Shown: positions 24,315-38,005 of the stretch, piece by piece | Numbering within the stretch: position 1 is the stretch's first letter | How the letters are laid out: each line of letters opens with the position of its first letter | NCBI RefSeq assembly: GCF_041381155.1 | Contig: NC_091144.1 | Coordinates: 17,803,544-17,867,543 of the forward strand | Length of the DNA: 64,000 bases | Direction: 5' to 3' | Source of the DNA: Argopecten irradians | Taxonomy: Eukaryota > Mollusca > Bivalvia > Pectinida > Pectinidae | Position numbers and translations under genes: made by a program | Notes under the pieces: model-generated | What the model was told of the DNA's origin: nothing | What the model saw: only the letters and a program-made list of their open reading frames with translations | The model's database searches: none

Positions 24315-26360
24315 ATGAAAGTATTGCGACTTAGATGTTTACTCGTCTTGCTCTTCCAGGTAATGTGTTCATGTATGTCCCCCTGTTCATTAGTATTTTC
24401 AGCAGATGTATTGATTTCAACATTTACAACATTCAAAATAATTTGCAATTACTTTATTCATACATATCCTTAGTTAACGTATAGGTCTGTAATTGCAAAA
24501 GCGAATGGCGTTTTACGCCAAAGAGAGTAAAACATAAAAGATAACTCTTTCCCCCTCTGAATATATTACTTTTATACTAGACACGGTACCGAGTTAATAC
24601 TGTAGCATGCGTGTTTATATTCTGTCTTTCTATTAAATTTGGTATCACGTGTCTGGTACCATGATTTAATACGCTGTCGGTATCCATTGTTACTGACATA
24701 GCTATCACATAACCATTTGCATTTCTTTTGATCACGCACTGATGTCGGTATGCGTAGAATACCTTAATATAAACAAACAGTTACCTGACATCCAAAACGC
24801 ACAAATATCTTCATCGTTCAGAAAATAACACAGTCAAGAGAAATAACATAAACGAAAAAAAAAACACGAAAAAAATAACAACAGTCTAGACGACAACAAT
24901 ATCAGAACTAAAACTCGTAACTCGCGTAAATAAAAGTGATGGTGGTTATCAATTCAGCACGTGAAATGCCCAGTTAAATCTACTAGTAAAACCCTTAGAA
25001 TGAAACCTGAGTGTCGACAATAGTAATATAGTGATGGTGATAGTAGGCGAAGACAGCCACATACGTTAACTCTACCTGTCAAATAAATAGGTCAGGCTTG
25101 TGCAACCAAGTGTATCAAAGGAACAGCAGAATCAGCTGACGTTAACAGTCTGTTGATCAAGTAGAGTGATCATACACAGTATTGACAGCATCTGTAAGGA
25201 GCACTTTCTAACTATCATCATTACACACAATTATAGAGACTGCCGGGTGTAATCTCACCGAAAAACGAGGTGTTTGTGAGGTTAAAATGTAAACTCTTCA
25301 GATGTAAGTCATTAGAACATTTGTCAATGACTTTATATGTCCTAATCCTAATCAGTCAAGTAGGACATAATCATTTATTTCATTTTCTGCAATACTGATA
25401 GTACGTTAATTCAAAAATTTATACGCGCCACAGGTGACATCACCGATTGTTGTGTACGGTAGCGCCATTCCAAAATGCAGTGAACCAAGCTCAGAGAGGA
25501 TGAAAAATCTTACACATATGTTGTTGCTAGGGAATAGCCAATGGTTGACATACGACGCGGACAACATCCTGTCGGAAGCTAAGATTGAAATAATGCCGTA
25601 AGTATTGCCAGCAGTTTCTTTCTTATTGGAAACATTAGTTTCTCAGATATAAGGTACAAATCACATACAAATGTCAACACCATAAATACTGTACCAAGTA
25701 CGAATGTACAAAGTTACATAATAAACTTGTTTAGCAACATTAACGGTCAATTCAGATAAAAGTGGTTTTCGGGAGGTTCTTGCATAACAAAATGTATCAT
25801 ATTCAAATAGCGCTAATAAATTTGTTAAGACATATCCATCCATACAATATATTTCATTTACCACGAAAACAATATATTTCTTTAAACAATTTAATAAACC
25901 ATCTACCATTTCTATAAGATGAAAGAAAATACCAATTTCTGCATTCCTGTATTTCAGATCACTTACAACAAACCAGATATCTACTACATGTCCTGCTAAA
26001 AGTAACAGTACGTGTCCGTCCTATATGGTGAAGGAGACAGTCCCGACAAGGGTTCCTTCTGTGATCATACACACGCGCTGCGCGTGCGACCAGTGTCAGA
26101 TTCCTAAGTTAAAGGGCTTCAACAAACTGCAACACGTATGTGAACCTACGTACCGATTTATACCGGTACTGAAAAGACAAACTCATTGTGTGAACGGAGA
26201 ATATGATTACGTCATCGTACAACAAAGGGTTGCTGTGTCGTGTCATTGTGTACGTAAATCATTGCCACAGAAGAAAGGAGGAAAGAGGATCAAAAGGAGG
26301 AAAACGGGAAAGAGGAAAGTATCAAAAAGCAGGAAAATGGCACAGAATTATCCGAAATGA
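24315..26360 (+). CDS. IL-17-like cytokine, gene 3, with strongly basic tail
   Basis: Secreted IL-17 family cytokine of 203 residues. Exons are 24315-24359 (MKVLRLRCLLVLLFQ, CAG|GTAATG, phase 0), 25434-25597 (after GCCACAG; ends CC|GTAAGT, phase 2) and 25958-26360 (after TTTCAG). Exon 2 encodes the signal peptide end and KCSEPSSERM. The core shows CPSYMVKE, TRVPSVIIHTRCACDQC, CEPTYRFIPVL, HCVNGEYDY and VAVSCHC ending near residue 167. Residues about 176-196 are a dense Lys/Arg cluster (KKGGKRIKRRK, GKRKVSKSRK), absent from the other four paralogues. Such a tail might bind glycosaminoglycan; that is inference. AATAAA at 26561-26566 is a possible polyadenylation signal. Confidence 0.94.
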
Positions 26361-26739
26361 TGACAGATCACTGCATAGTCAAGTTTTGTTTATATTTGTT
26401 TTAATTTATTAAATAATGGTTACGGCATTTGTCTTACATTTTTTTGTCATATATATTTATTAGGTGTAGTTAACTTAGTGTGTATGTCAAAAACAGGACA
26501 ACCAATGCTTACATTTATATTTAACTAGTCATTCCAATCATAAAAAGAAAATAGATAAAAAATAAAGTATGAAAGTAAAAGTCAGCATAGAGAACAATAT
26601 CCACTTCCTGTGTTCTCATGAACAACCGCCTACACAGAGGATCAAAGATAAATGAAATAGTTCACAAATATTTTAAGTAGAATATATTTTCATATTGATT
26701 AATTTTAAGAATGTTTTTAAACATTCTACAGTTTATTCT

Positions 26740-27200
26740 AACACTGACGTACACCTAGTCTATTTATGACTTCTTGAACTCTGATAAATAATTATTACTT
26801 CAGAGCATATTTGCCAATGTTAAGAATGAAAATGATCCTACATTGAGTTTATTAACAAGATAAAGGTACTGTACGGTGAAGAGAATCTACCACCCATGAA
26901 GTAACTCCAACATCTTTTCACAATACCTGTTAATAGGACTTGCAGCCTTATACACCAACCAATGAACATTGACCTTTTTATGACCTCTTTAACTCTGAAG
27001 AAATAATTAGTACGTCAGAGCATATTTTCCAGTTGTTATTATGTTAATAATGGGAATTATACTCCATTGGGTTTATTTGCAAAATAAAGTTACGGTACGG
27101 TAAAGAAATGAAACACTACCACTCCTGAAGTAACATGTTTCCACAATACCTGTTAATAGGACATGCAGCCTAATCCACCAACCAATCAACATTGACCAAA
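26740..27200. repeat. Two-copy direct duplication of about 230 bp
   Basis: Copies at about 26745-26972 and 26973-27199 share TGACTTCTTGAACTCTGATA/TGACCTCTTTAACTCTGAAG, CAGAGCATATTT, ACAATACCTGTTAATAGGAC and CACCAACCAAT. It lies between IL-17-like gene 3 and the 28-bp satellite. Confidence 0.85.
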
Positions 27201-27317
27201 CATGGCATTGAATTTTAAAAGGACTATATCCGCTATTGCATGTCGAAGCGAATATTTAATGTTAATTAAATCACAACCTATCAATGTCGCGTTTGTGATT
27301 ACAAAACAACTAGTTAT

Positions 27318-30300
27318 ATCAACTACTATCATACAGGTCTCAACTGTCATCAACTATCATACAGGTCTCAACTATCATCAACTCTCATACAGGTCTCAAC
27401 TATCAACAACTATCATACAGGTCTCAACTATCATACAGATCTCAACTATCATACAGATCTCAACTATCAACAACTATCATACAGGTCTCAACTATCATCA
27501 ACTATCATACAGGTCTCAACTATCATCAACTATCATACAGATCTCAACTATCAACAACTATCATACAGGTCTCAACTATCATACAGGTCTCAACTATCAA
27601 CAACTATCATACAGGCCTCAACTATCATACATATCTCAACTATCAACAACTATCATACAGATCTCAACTATCAACAACTATCATACAGGTCTCAACTATC
27701 AACAACTATCATACAGATCTCAACTATCATACAGTTCTCAACTATCAACAACTATCATACAGGTCTCAACTATCAACAACTATCATACAGGTCTCAACTA
27801 TCAACAACTATCATACAGGTCTCAACTATCAACAACTATCATACAGGTCTCAACTATCATACATTTCTCAACTATCAACAACTATCATACAACAACTATC
27901 ATACATTCTCAACTATCAACAACTATCATACAGGTCTCAATATCATACAGGTTGCAACTATCAATAACTATCATACAGGTCTCAACTATCAACAACTATC
28001 ATACAGGTCTCAACTATATACAATACAGATCTCAACTATCATACAATCTCACAACTATCATACAGATCTCAACTATCAACAACTATCATACAGGTCTCAA
28101 CTATCATACAGGTCTCAACTATCATACAGATCTCAACTATCATCAACTATCATACAGGTCTCAACTATAAGCAACTATCATACAGACCTCAACTATCATC
28201 AACTATCATACAGGTCTCAACTATCAAAAACTATCATACAGGTCTCAACTGCATCAACTATCATACAGATCTCAACTATACAACAACTATCATACAGGTC
28301 TCAACTATAAAACTATCATACAGGTCTCAACTATCATCAACTATCATACAGATCTCAACTATCATCAACTATCATACAGGTCTCAACTATCATCAACTAT
28401 CATACAGGTCTCAACTGACATCAACTATCATACAGATCTCAACTATCAACAACTATCATACAGGTCTCAACTATCAACAACTATCATACAGGTCTCAACT
28501 ATCAACTACATAGATCTCAACTATCATCAACTATCATACAGATCTCAACTATCAACAACTATCATACAGGTCTCAACTATCATACAGATCTCAACTATCA
28601 TCAACTATCATACAGGTCTCAACTATAAGCAACTATCATACAGGCCTCAACTATCATCAACTATCATACAGGTCTCAACTATCATCAACTATCATACAGA
28701 TCTCAACTATCATCAACTATCATACAGGTCTCAACTATCAACAACTATCATACAGGTCTCAACTATCATCAACTATCATACAGGTCTCAACTCATCATCT
28801 CAACTATCATACAGGTCTCAACTATCATCAACTATCATACAGGTCTCAACTATCAACAACTATCATACAGATCTCAACTATCAACAACTATCATACAGGT
28901 CTCAACTATCAACAACTATCATACAGGTCTCAACTGACATCAACTATCATACAGGTCTCAACTATCAACAACTATCATACAGGTCTCAACTATCAACAAC
29001 TATCATACAGGTCTCAACTATCAACAACTATCATACAGGTCTCAACTATCAACAACTATCATACAGGTCTCAACTATCAACAACTATCATACAGGTCTCA
29101 ACTATCATCAACTATCATACAGGTCTCAACTATCAACAACTATCATACAGATCTCAACTATCAACAACTATCATACAGATCTCAACTATCATACAGGTCT
29201 CAACTATCAACAACTATCATACAGGTCTCAACTATCATACAGATCTCAACTATCAACAACTATCATACAGGTCTCAACTATCATACAGGTCTCAACTATC
29301 AACAACTATCATACAGATCTCAACTATCAACAACTATCATACAGGTCTCAACTATCATACAGGTTGCAACTATCAACAACTATCATACAGGTCTCAACTA
29401 TCATACAGATCTCAACTATCAACAACTATCATACAGGTCTCAACTATCATACAGGTCTCAACTATCAACAACTATCATACAGGTCTCAACTATCAACAAC
29501 TATCATACAGGTCTCAACTATCTCAACTATCATACAGGTTGCAACTATCAACAACTATCATACAGGTCTCAACTATCAACAACTATCATACAGGTCTCAA
29601 CTATCAACAACTATCATACAGGTCTCAACTATCAACAACTATCATACAGGTCTCAACTATCAACAACTATCATACAGGTCTCAACTATCAACAACTATCA
29701 TACAGGTCTCAACTATCAACAACTATCATACAGGTCTCAACTATCAACAACTATCATACAGGTCTCAACTATCATCAACTATCATACAGGTCTCAACTGA
29801 CATCAACTATCATACAGGTCTCAACTATCAACAACTATCATACAGGTCTCAACTATCAACAACTATCATACAGGTCTCAACTATCAACAACTATCATACA
29901 GGTCTCAACTATCAACAACTATCATACAGGTCTCAACTATCAACAACTATCATACAGGTCTCAACTATCAACAACTATCATACAGGTCTCAACTATCAAC
30001 AACTATCATACAGGTCTCAACTATCAACAACTATCATACAGGTCTCAACTATCAACAACTATCATACAGGTCTCAACTATCAACAACTATCATACAGGTC
30101 TCAACTATCAACAACTATCATACAGGTCTCAACTATCAACAACTATCATACAGGTCTCAACTATCAACAACTATCATACAGGCCTCAACTATCATACAGG
30201 TCTCAACTATCAACAACTATCATACAGGTCTCAACTATCAACAACTATCATACAGGTCTCAACTATCAACAACTATCATACAGATCTCAACTATCAACAA

Positions 30301-31720
30301 CTATCATACAGGTCTCAACTATCAACAACTATCATACAGGTCTCAACTATCATACAGGTCTCAACTATCAACAACTATCATACAGGTCTCAACTATCAAC
30401 AACTATCATACAGGTCTCAACTATCAACAACTATCATACAGGTCTCAACTATCAACAACTATCATACAGGTCTCAACTATCAACAACTATCATACAGGTC
30501 TCAACTATCAACAACTATCATACAGGTCTCAACTATCAACAACTATCATACAGGTCTCAACTATCAACAACTATCATACAGGTCTCAACTATCAACAACT
30601 ATCATACAGGTCTCAACTATCAACAACTATTATACAGATCTCAACTATCAACAACTATCATCACATACAGTCTCAACTATCAACAACTATCATACAGTCA
30701 ATCAACAACTATCATACAGTCTCAACTATCAACAACTATCATACAGTCTCAACTATCACAACTATCATCATACAGGCTCATCAAACTATCATACAGCTCA
30801 ACTATCAACTATCATACAGATCATATCATATCTCAACTATCATACAATCTCATACTATCATACACATCAACTATCACAACTATCATACAGACTCAACATC
30901 AACTAACTATCATACAGTCTCAACTATCAACAACTATCATACAGGTCTCAACTATCAACAACTATCATACATATCTCAACTATCAACAACTATCATACAG
31001 GTCTCAACTATCAACAACTATCATACAGATCTCAACTATCATACAGTATCATATCAACTCAACAATCATACAGAATTCATACACAGCTCAACTATCATAC
31101 AGCTCTCAACTATCATACACAACTATACATACATGTTTCAACATCAACAACTATCTACATCATCAACTATCAACACTATCATACAGGTCTCAACTATCAT
31201 ACAGATCTCAACTATCAACTATCATACAGCTCACTATCATACAGATCTCAACTATACAATATCATCAGTCAACTATCAACAACTATCATACAGGTCTCAA
31301 CTATCATACAGATCTCAACTATCACAACAGATTCAACTATCAACAACTATCATACAGCTCAATACAATCTCAACTATCAAACAACAAACTATGATACAGG
31401 TCTCAATTCAACAACTATCATACAGGTCTCAACTATCAACAATCACTATCAATCAACTATCAACAACTATCATACAGATCTCAACTATCAACAACTATCA
31501 TACAGTTCAACTATCAACAACTATCATACAGATCTCAACTATCAACAACTATCATACAGGTATCAACAACTCATACACAACTATCACAATCAACTATCAA
31601 ACTATCATACAGATCTCAACAATCAACAACTATCACACAGGCCTCAACTATCATACAGGTCTCAACTATCCACAGCTATCATACAGGTCTCAACTATCAA
31701 CAACTATCATACAGGACTCA
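27318..31720. repeat. 4.4-kb satellite of a 28-bp unit
   Basis: The unit is CTCAACTATCATACAGGT (18 bp) plus an optional CAACTATCAA (10 bp). Most copies have both, and some runs have only the 18-bp part. From about 29550 to 30640 the array is nearly perfect, roughly 39 copies. Before that it mixes variants (GGT/GAT, CAA/CAT). From 30650 to 31600 it is ragged with many short losses. Since 28 is not a multiple of 3 and the unit lacks stops, all + frames stay open for long distances. The frames of 322, 676, 455 and 240 codons repeat every 28 residues and are artefacts. Confidence 0.97.
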
Positions 31721-31839
31721 CTGCATATGAGGAAGTGTAAACAATCGAAGGACCAAGTAAATAAAGACGTTCGGATGTGGTACTTGTTCAACCCACTTTT
31801 AAAAATAGTATTTCATGATTTTCCAGTGCAGAATACATC

Positions 31840-32325
31840 TCAGGCATGGCTTTAGCATTGTACCTGCTGCCCCTGTTGCATGATCGTAAAAGGCGACTAA
31901 ATTTAGGATCTTATCTTTTCTCTTCTTCCTAACTGACTTTATCTTTCCTAATGCCTCCCTTGGCACCTCTTCACTTTTGGCCTTGAGTTGAGCGTTCGCT
32001 CCTGTGAGGAAGCTTCTGGGTTCTGTCCCCCGGCCGAGACACACCAAAGTCTAAAAATGTGTTAGTTTCTGCTCCTGCTTAGCGTTCAGCAAACAGGGAG
32101 TTGGACGACTGGTTCGCCCGTTGTCAGTATAATGTGACTGGGTGGGATGTGTTGCTTAGTGTCTTCGGCGGCATGCTGCAGTGATATAAAAGGGCAACAG
32201 TTCAACTATACAAGAAGACACAATACGAACATACCGCAGTCTCCAAAAACTCGCACTTCACACACTCTGCACACTGCATACATGGGAGGCCGTCCTCAGT
32301 GATGTTTAGGGCAAAAACGTGTTGG
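31840..32325 (+). mobile_element. Near full-length SINE-like family copy
   Basis: It has the full order of family words: TTGTACCTGCTGCCCCTG, ATGATCGTAAAAGGCGACTA, CCCCCGGCCGAGACACACC, TGGACGACTGGTTCGCCCGT, CGGCGGCATGCTGCAGTGAT and CATGGGAGGCCGTCCTCAG. It lies just beyond the end of the 28-bp satellite. The 82-codon minus-strand frame is repeat sequence. Confidence 0.85.
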
Positions 32326-32329
32326 GTAT

Positions 32330-34715
32330 AAGATATGACCGACAAAGAAAGAAAAAAATGTTATCTTGAATTTTGGTTCGAAATTTGAATTAAATAAATC
32401 TGCGATATAGCATTGATACTTAAAATTGAGCAAAGTCCAAATGTGCTTTAAACATTAACACTACCATACAACGTGTTTTTCACCATTCAACTAACACATC
32501 ACTGAAATAAATTCTTCAGAGTTAAAAGAAAACGAGCGAAATACTAAATATCAATACAGTGTTTGGCATGTAAGCATATCAAGGAAAACAACAAAATGTA
32601 CAAAGGAGACGATTCGTGTTTGATTTTATTGTATGGTTTGCTTAACCTGTAACAGTTAAGGCATTTCCGTCACGTATTACGTCTTTATATTACAGAGTTA
32701 CCTCCCTTTCGGGTAGGTATCAGTTGTGATGTCATTATTTTGAGAGCGAAATTCTCGTCGTTTTCTCTAAAAAGTGTGACGTAACGCTCGCAAACACATG
32801 ACGTCACAATCCTACTTGCAAAAAAATCAGATAACTCAAAATACCCGAACAGAGAAAAAAAGGGCGATCAGTTCTTGTCTGTTTTCTTTCCTTTATGTTC
32901 CATTGGTAATGTCCTTTCTTAAAGTGCTGTAACTTCATACTGGTAAATCAAGCAGAGCTTTTGATATATTATTAATTATCAAAAGTTACTAACCTTTTAA
33001 AATTATACTTAAAATGCTTAGGATTTAATTTTGCAAGTACACATATAAGCATAAAATGATTTTGGCAGTAGTGCCAAAAATCATTATATTCATGCATACA
33101 GTACACTCAAATGAGATCACATTGTCAGACCATGAAGCCAAGGTAGTGTGGTCTACAATTTCATGTCATGTTTTTATAGTGTTATTAATTAGTAAATTAT
33201 AAAGTGACATTTGTGTGCCACTGCACATACATAAAGAACTGAAAAAAACAAATTTTACAGTGGAAATATTTTGTGTTGAAACTAATGTTTATTAGGCATC
33301 ATACATGCCTGTCGGACCATTTGAATGATTTTAAAAGCCTAATTCGTCAAGATTAAAGTTTCAATCACGACTAAATAAAACACATTTATGTCAAAGGTTG
33401 CGTCCAAATATAGAAGCATTTAAGAATGAACTGTAGAAAGCAGGTATTCCGTAAGAGCTAGATCATGTTTATGCTGCATAATGATTACATCACTACGCAT
33501 AATAGTGTCATTTAAACTGTTAATTTTTTTTTCTATTATTTGGTTGTAGAAACAAACAAAATCCTTGGTCTGTGAACACACTGTTTACTTGATTTTTCAT
33601 TAAACAGGCTAAGGTCATACTAGCTGAAATGTGTGTTTACGTTGAACATTTAAAAAAGTGCAATATAAATTGTTATACCTTTGAAAAAAAAAAACGCACG
33701 GAAATTAATTATTCTCATGGCCCCACTACCCGTGAACTGTCTCAAAAAGGAAAAATGTGTTAATGAATTCCATCCTGTTGCACCAGAGGATTTTTGTAGA
33801 CATATCTCTTTGATAAAACCTCAATGACGAAATATGTCGTCTGACGATGGTAATCTGACAAACATAATTATAGTTAGAGCAATCCGTCATGTCAACGGAG
33901 ATATCTGATCATTTATATGTTATTTGTGACAGATTTTAGAACACAGATTAATCACAGGTCTGATTAATCAAAATATGTGTCGTTTGTTTATACTTTCTGT
34001 CTTAAATCCTTACTCGAAATACAATGAAAACTTTTGTAAAAAACCGTCTAAACGCATTTCCCTAAAAAAAATCCATTCCAGAATTTAACTACGGTTTTGA
34101 GTGATGCAGTTGTTTATTTCTGCCTTGTGAAGTGGAAACTGATGAGATATGTTCAGATTCATGTTGCTTATCCAATGAATGTACCATATGTTGCCGTTTG
34201 TGTTATAAAATATGTATGGTCCTCGTAAACATAGACATTTAAAAAATATTACTAAGCACATCAGAGTTTACATTTTCCATGCTTGTGTTGTTATCAGGAA
34301 CACATATATTCATAACACACAATACAATTTTCATTTGATTTAATGAAAAGTCATTTACCTATCAGTGTAAATATATACATGGATATGTATACGCAAAATG
34401 GCTGAAAAAATAAAAATAAATAAAAAAACAAATAAATTTGTAAAATATGATAAATTTAAACATTGCACAGAAGATAATATTAGCCGTATTTAGACATTAT
34501 AGTTTAAATCCATTTGTACAAGCAGAATGCTCTTTGAAAGAAACAAATATGAAACAACATTAGTTTTGCTTGTTGAATTTCTACTGACGAAATCAGATAG
34601 AATCACGATCATATTTTGCCAAATGGTTATCTATTCTTATATAAAATGAATATCAATTCTCCAAAGTTCTCAAGAAACATAATGATCGAAAGACAAGACG
34701 ACGGTTGGTTGACTT
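32330..34715. other. Intergenic stretch with a small inverted repeat
   Basis: No gene is recognised. An imperfect inverted repeat at about 32713-32815 pairs GTAGGTATCAGTTGTGATGT with the complement of GACGTCACAATCCTAC and ends in GCGA/CGCTCG, like a short MITE. The rest is AT-rich without named features. Confidence 0.45.
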
Positions 34716-34719
34716 CTCT

Positions 34720-36527
34720 TTATAAACGTCTACGTGGTAAACAGGTACACCCGACGGACACCTCTTCCATCTCCACATTGTACACAATCTCTCCATTCCT
34801 ACACGTATCGGTCTTTCTTAACACCGGAAGTTGTCGATAGATGGCGTGGCACATATTATTGTGTCCAGCGAGACATTGCCTACAGAGACACCTGGTGTGA
34901 GAAATATTAATTGGTATACGGTCCAGGTCGGACTCGATGTAGTTATAGGACGGACAGATTGTGTTTACAGCTCCCTGCTGGACCAGGTAAGACCGAGGCG
35001 GACAATGATCGTTATCAGATATGGGACTGAAAGAAAAACAATAGCTAGTACAATACAACATGTTTTTGTGTGTAATGTGTACAATACGTTAAAAAGAGAC
35101 TCGGCACTCTCAACAATTATGTTTTGCAATCTTTTCATTTCATTTTTCTTGTAACAAATAGATCTTAAGCATGTATTCTTCTGAAATTACTATAAAGCTT
35201 TCGTATGAGTAGTAGCCGTGAAACATAGACATCTCTCTCTCTCTCCGTGTGTGGCAGGATGTGTAAATACGAAATTTGATAAATTTAAGGTTATTATATT
35301 ATAGCGAAAGTTAAATATGCCAGCTACTGGAAAAAAACACTTTTTCATGATTCCCCCGCCCTAATTTTTATCAGGTAATCCGTCTTTACATTATATAGAT
35401 CTTTGTGATCTTTAGTGTTGCATATCCTAGACTCTCGACACTGCATTTTCGGCTGATCTCGTTCAGCGACAGGAGTGTGGAGGATTAGAAACGTCGCTCA
35501 CAACAATATGACGTAACAATCATATATATATCCACAAGGGCTGATAATCAGAAAAAATCAGAATATCATGCAAATCAAACAGATTGATTTTTTTACTTAC
35601 TCTCCATACACTGGCTGACTACTGACATGTAGATATTCAGGTAAAGTGCTCTTTAGCCGTATTAGATCATGCACACTAGGTTCATTGCACACCACGGCTA
35701 CAGCTAGATCCACGGCCAACAAAACTAGCAGAAGGCTCACCTGAAATTCAAGGAGTCATTAGCTGTTATATATAATCTAAATAAATAGAGCCAATTAAGA
35801 TGTAACAAGTTAACATAACTAACACGCTTAACGAACGCACTGTATACTAAATTACACATATCGAGAAAAGTGCAAGTGAATCTGTTGGGGGAAAAACAAT
35901 ATATTATTCATCTTTTAAAAAGAAACCAAAGAATTTAAGAGAAGACAATCTGAAAGAAGATATAGATAGACTTGTAAATCAAATCACCGTTGATATAGAT
36001 CTAGATGATTTGAATAGAAAAAAGAAGGAATTAGAAGAGATTCGGTTGGAAAAACTTAAGGGTAGTGCAATACGGTCAAAAGCTTTATGGATAGAGGAGG
36101 GGGAAAAGCCTACGCATTATTTTTTGAATCTCACCGAAAGTTGATATATCATTTATTTTCCTTTGGTTCATTCATAATCAACTTTTCATACAAAATGATT
36201 TTTCAAAAAGTAAATTTAAAAATCCTCATGAAACCAGTGGTTATGTATTTTATAGAACAAAAAAACAATATTTCATTTTATATAATGCCGATATTGTTGT
36301 AACGTCAAAATAGCCAAGGTGGCGATATAACGATGGATTGTATAATGAAGCACCTCAAATAATTGCACATATATTTATATATGGAACTTGAAAGAAATGT
36401 GTAAGTATCTTGTATAAAACACTGTTTAAAAAAGTTTTCCATTGCCTTTAAAATCCCTGATCAATAGTCAACGGTGGCGGGATACGTTAATAGTGGTGGG
36501 ATACGTTACCTTAAAGTAGTACGCCAT
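34720..36527 (-). CDS. IL-17-like cytokine, gene 4 (short, no tail)
   Basis: Secreted IL-17 family cytokine of 154 residues, the shortest of the five. Minus-strand exons are 36510-36527 (MAYYFK, AAG|GTAACG, phase 0), 35601-35740 (after TTTCAG; ends GA|GTAAGT, phase 2) and 34720-35026 (after CTTTCAG). Signal peptide: MAYYFK-VSLLLVLLAVDLAVA. Exon 2 has VCNEPSVHDLIRL. The core shows CPSYNYIESDLDRIPINI, RCLCRQC, CHAIYRQLPVL, a DTCRNGE turn and VSVGCTC. Only LPRRRL follows, so a tail is essentially absent. The 18-nt first exon is the least certain part, but its phase, donor and promoter agree with the paralogues. A LINE fragment lies in intron 1 on the opposite strand. Confidence 0.88.
35905..36144 (+). 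mobile_element. LINE reverse-transcriptase-ORF fragment
   Basis: The frame reads KKELEEIRLEKLKGSAIRSK, then ALWIEEGEKPTHYFLNL, before a stop. Arg/Lys-x-Lys-Ala-x-Trp-Ile-Glu-Glu-Gly-Glu-Lys-Pro-Thr-x-Tyr-Phe-Leu-Asn-Leu is typical of the segment between endonuclease and reverse transcriptase in L1-like LINEs. Only this short piece is present, truncated at both sides. It lies in intron 1 of IL-17-like gene 4, opposite to the gene. Confidence 0.8.
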
Positions 36528-36579
36528 TGTATTTACAATCAATAAAACAATTTGTTAATAACTGGTCAAACCTCCTACA

Positions 36580-36606
36580 TTATATAGTCCATTGGAGGAA
36601 AACCCG
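36580..36606 (-). promoter_or_regulatory. Promoter of IL-17-like gene 4: TATA box and kappaB-like site
   Basis: On the minus strand TATATAA (complement of 36580-36586) lies 52 bp before the ATG. Ten bp upstream is CGGGTTTTCC (complement of 36597-36606), 9 of 10 to GGGRNWYYCC. Function is inferred. Confidence 0.55.
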
Positions 36607-36609
36607 AGG

Positions 36610-38000
36610 AACCTTTACTTCCCTTGGATCATTTCGTCTGCTAGGACGGACAGTTTATATCAGTATAGAAGGTTGGGGTCATCCATGAATCTTCCTAGTT
36701 GTGGAGGATATGGATTATTGTGGGATTTTCCATGTGGACGTGACTTCAAGGTCTGCTGTATTACCGCAAGGGAGGACAGAAAACGAACTCAAATAAAAAA
36801 GATCGCGTGACCAAAAGTACTCTGCTCAAATTTCATTGTATTGTGATACACAGTACACATTCTTTTGAATGAATCAGTATTTTCACATTTTCCTTTTAGT
36901 ACAATTAAACAAGAACTTTTCCAGTTTTGTTATTAGTCCATCGTGAATATCCCTTTATATCCTTACCATTGTACGGTATCGAGTGATAATAATTGGGCAA
37001 GGACCAGTCAACGTCATCATGAACAATCAATAGTATCGAATTATGTGTTAAAATAAATAGTAACTTAGTCGACAACAATAAGCAAGAAACTTCTATCCTC
37101 ACATGGCACCTATGTGAGTTTGACAGTTACTTAATAAGTCTTCGATTTCCCTCAATCTGATGTCTATGATTTTCATTTGCAATCTTTTATTAAGATTATA
37201 CATAAGGAAAAAAATACACAAGCAAATGTTGCACTCAACAAGAAAACACAAAACAATGCCAGTTTGCTGCTCGGTTGGTTTATCATATAAACGTACAATA
37301 GTACAATCCTGTCATCTTGCTTGGTTTGACTTTAAAGTAATAATCTAGTTTCTGTCACCTTGTCGATGTAAACGTGATCCCCTGACAAGGAAGGCAGGGG
37401 TCACGTGACTTTTGAGATACGATTTATCGTGGGTGCTCAGATGTTCACCAATATCAGAATTAGCCGTCTGCTTCGATTAGATAAAGAATATTGTTTTTTA
37501 AACCAAATACTGATTAAGTAACAACAGACTGAGTCGTTTTAATGTTTCCAAAAATAAAGCTTTGATCCAACGCTTCTTCCTTCATTAAATGTACACACAG
37601 CATAAATTGTCACAAAAGTCACTAATTCAACACAGAAAATTTTAATTAGATGGACCAGAAATAAGCAAGCGAAAAAAAAAGATAAAATAAACTATGATTG
37701 AAACTTTATTAAAACATATCAAACATTTGAATGATAAAAGTATGTAAAATAATGTTTTAATAAAGTAAAAGTATCTAACGTTCAAAAATTTTGTCACGTA
37801 GATCGACAAACTATGACAGTATCAACAAATCGTGTATACATTAAACAAGAAAATGTGTCTTCCTCTATGTCAGAAAAAAGCCGATCACAGACACGATAAC
37901 ATGGAAAAATAAATATGAAAGTGGTTGAAAGACAAATCGGTATAAAATGGTCATATCACATCATTGAAGTACATGCAATGCATTGATAAACTACGAATTA
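36610..38000. other. Spacer between IL-17-like genes 4 and 5
   Basis: No gene is recognised; the 72-codon + frame at 36592-36810 has no known domain. A near-perfect hairpin at about 37370-37411 pairs CGTGATCCCCTG with CAGGGGTCACG around a 10-base loop. AATAAA on the minus strand (complement of 37705-37710) could be the polyadenylation signal of gene 5. Confidence 0.4.
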
Positions 38001-38005
38001 TAATT

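Noticed and set aside
1958-31720. CRISPR array
   Set aside because: The tandem arrays have no unique spacers, and the genome is clearly eukaryotic with spliced genes.
27202-31855. Frames of 322, 676, 455 and 240 codons as repetitive proteins
   Set aside because: They lie in the 28-bp satellite, repeat every 28 residues because 28 bp is read through three frames, and are open only because the unit has no stop.
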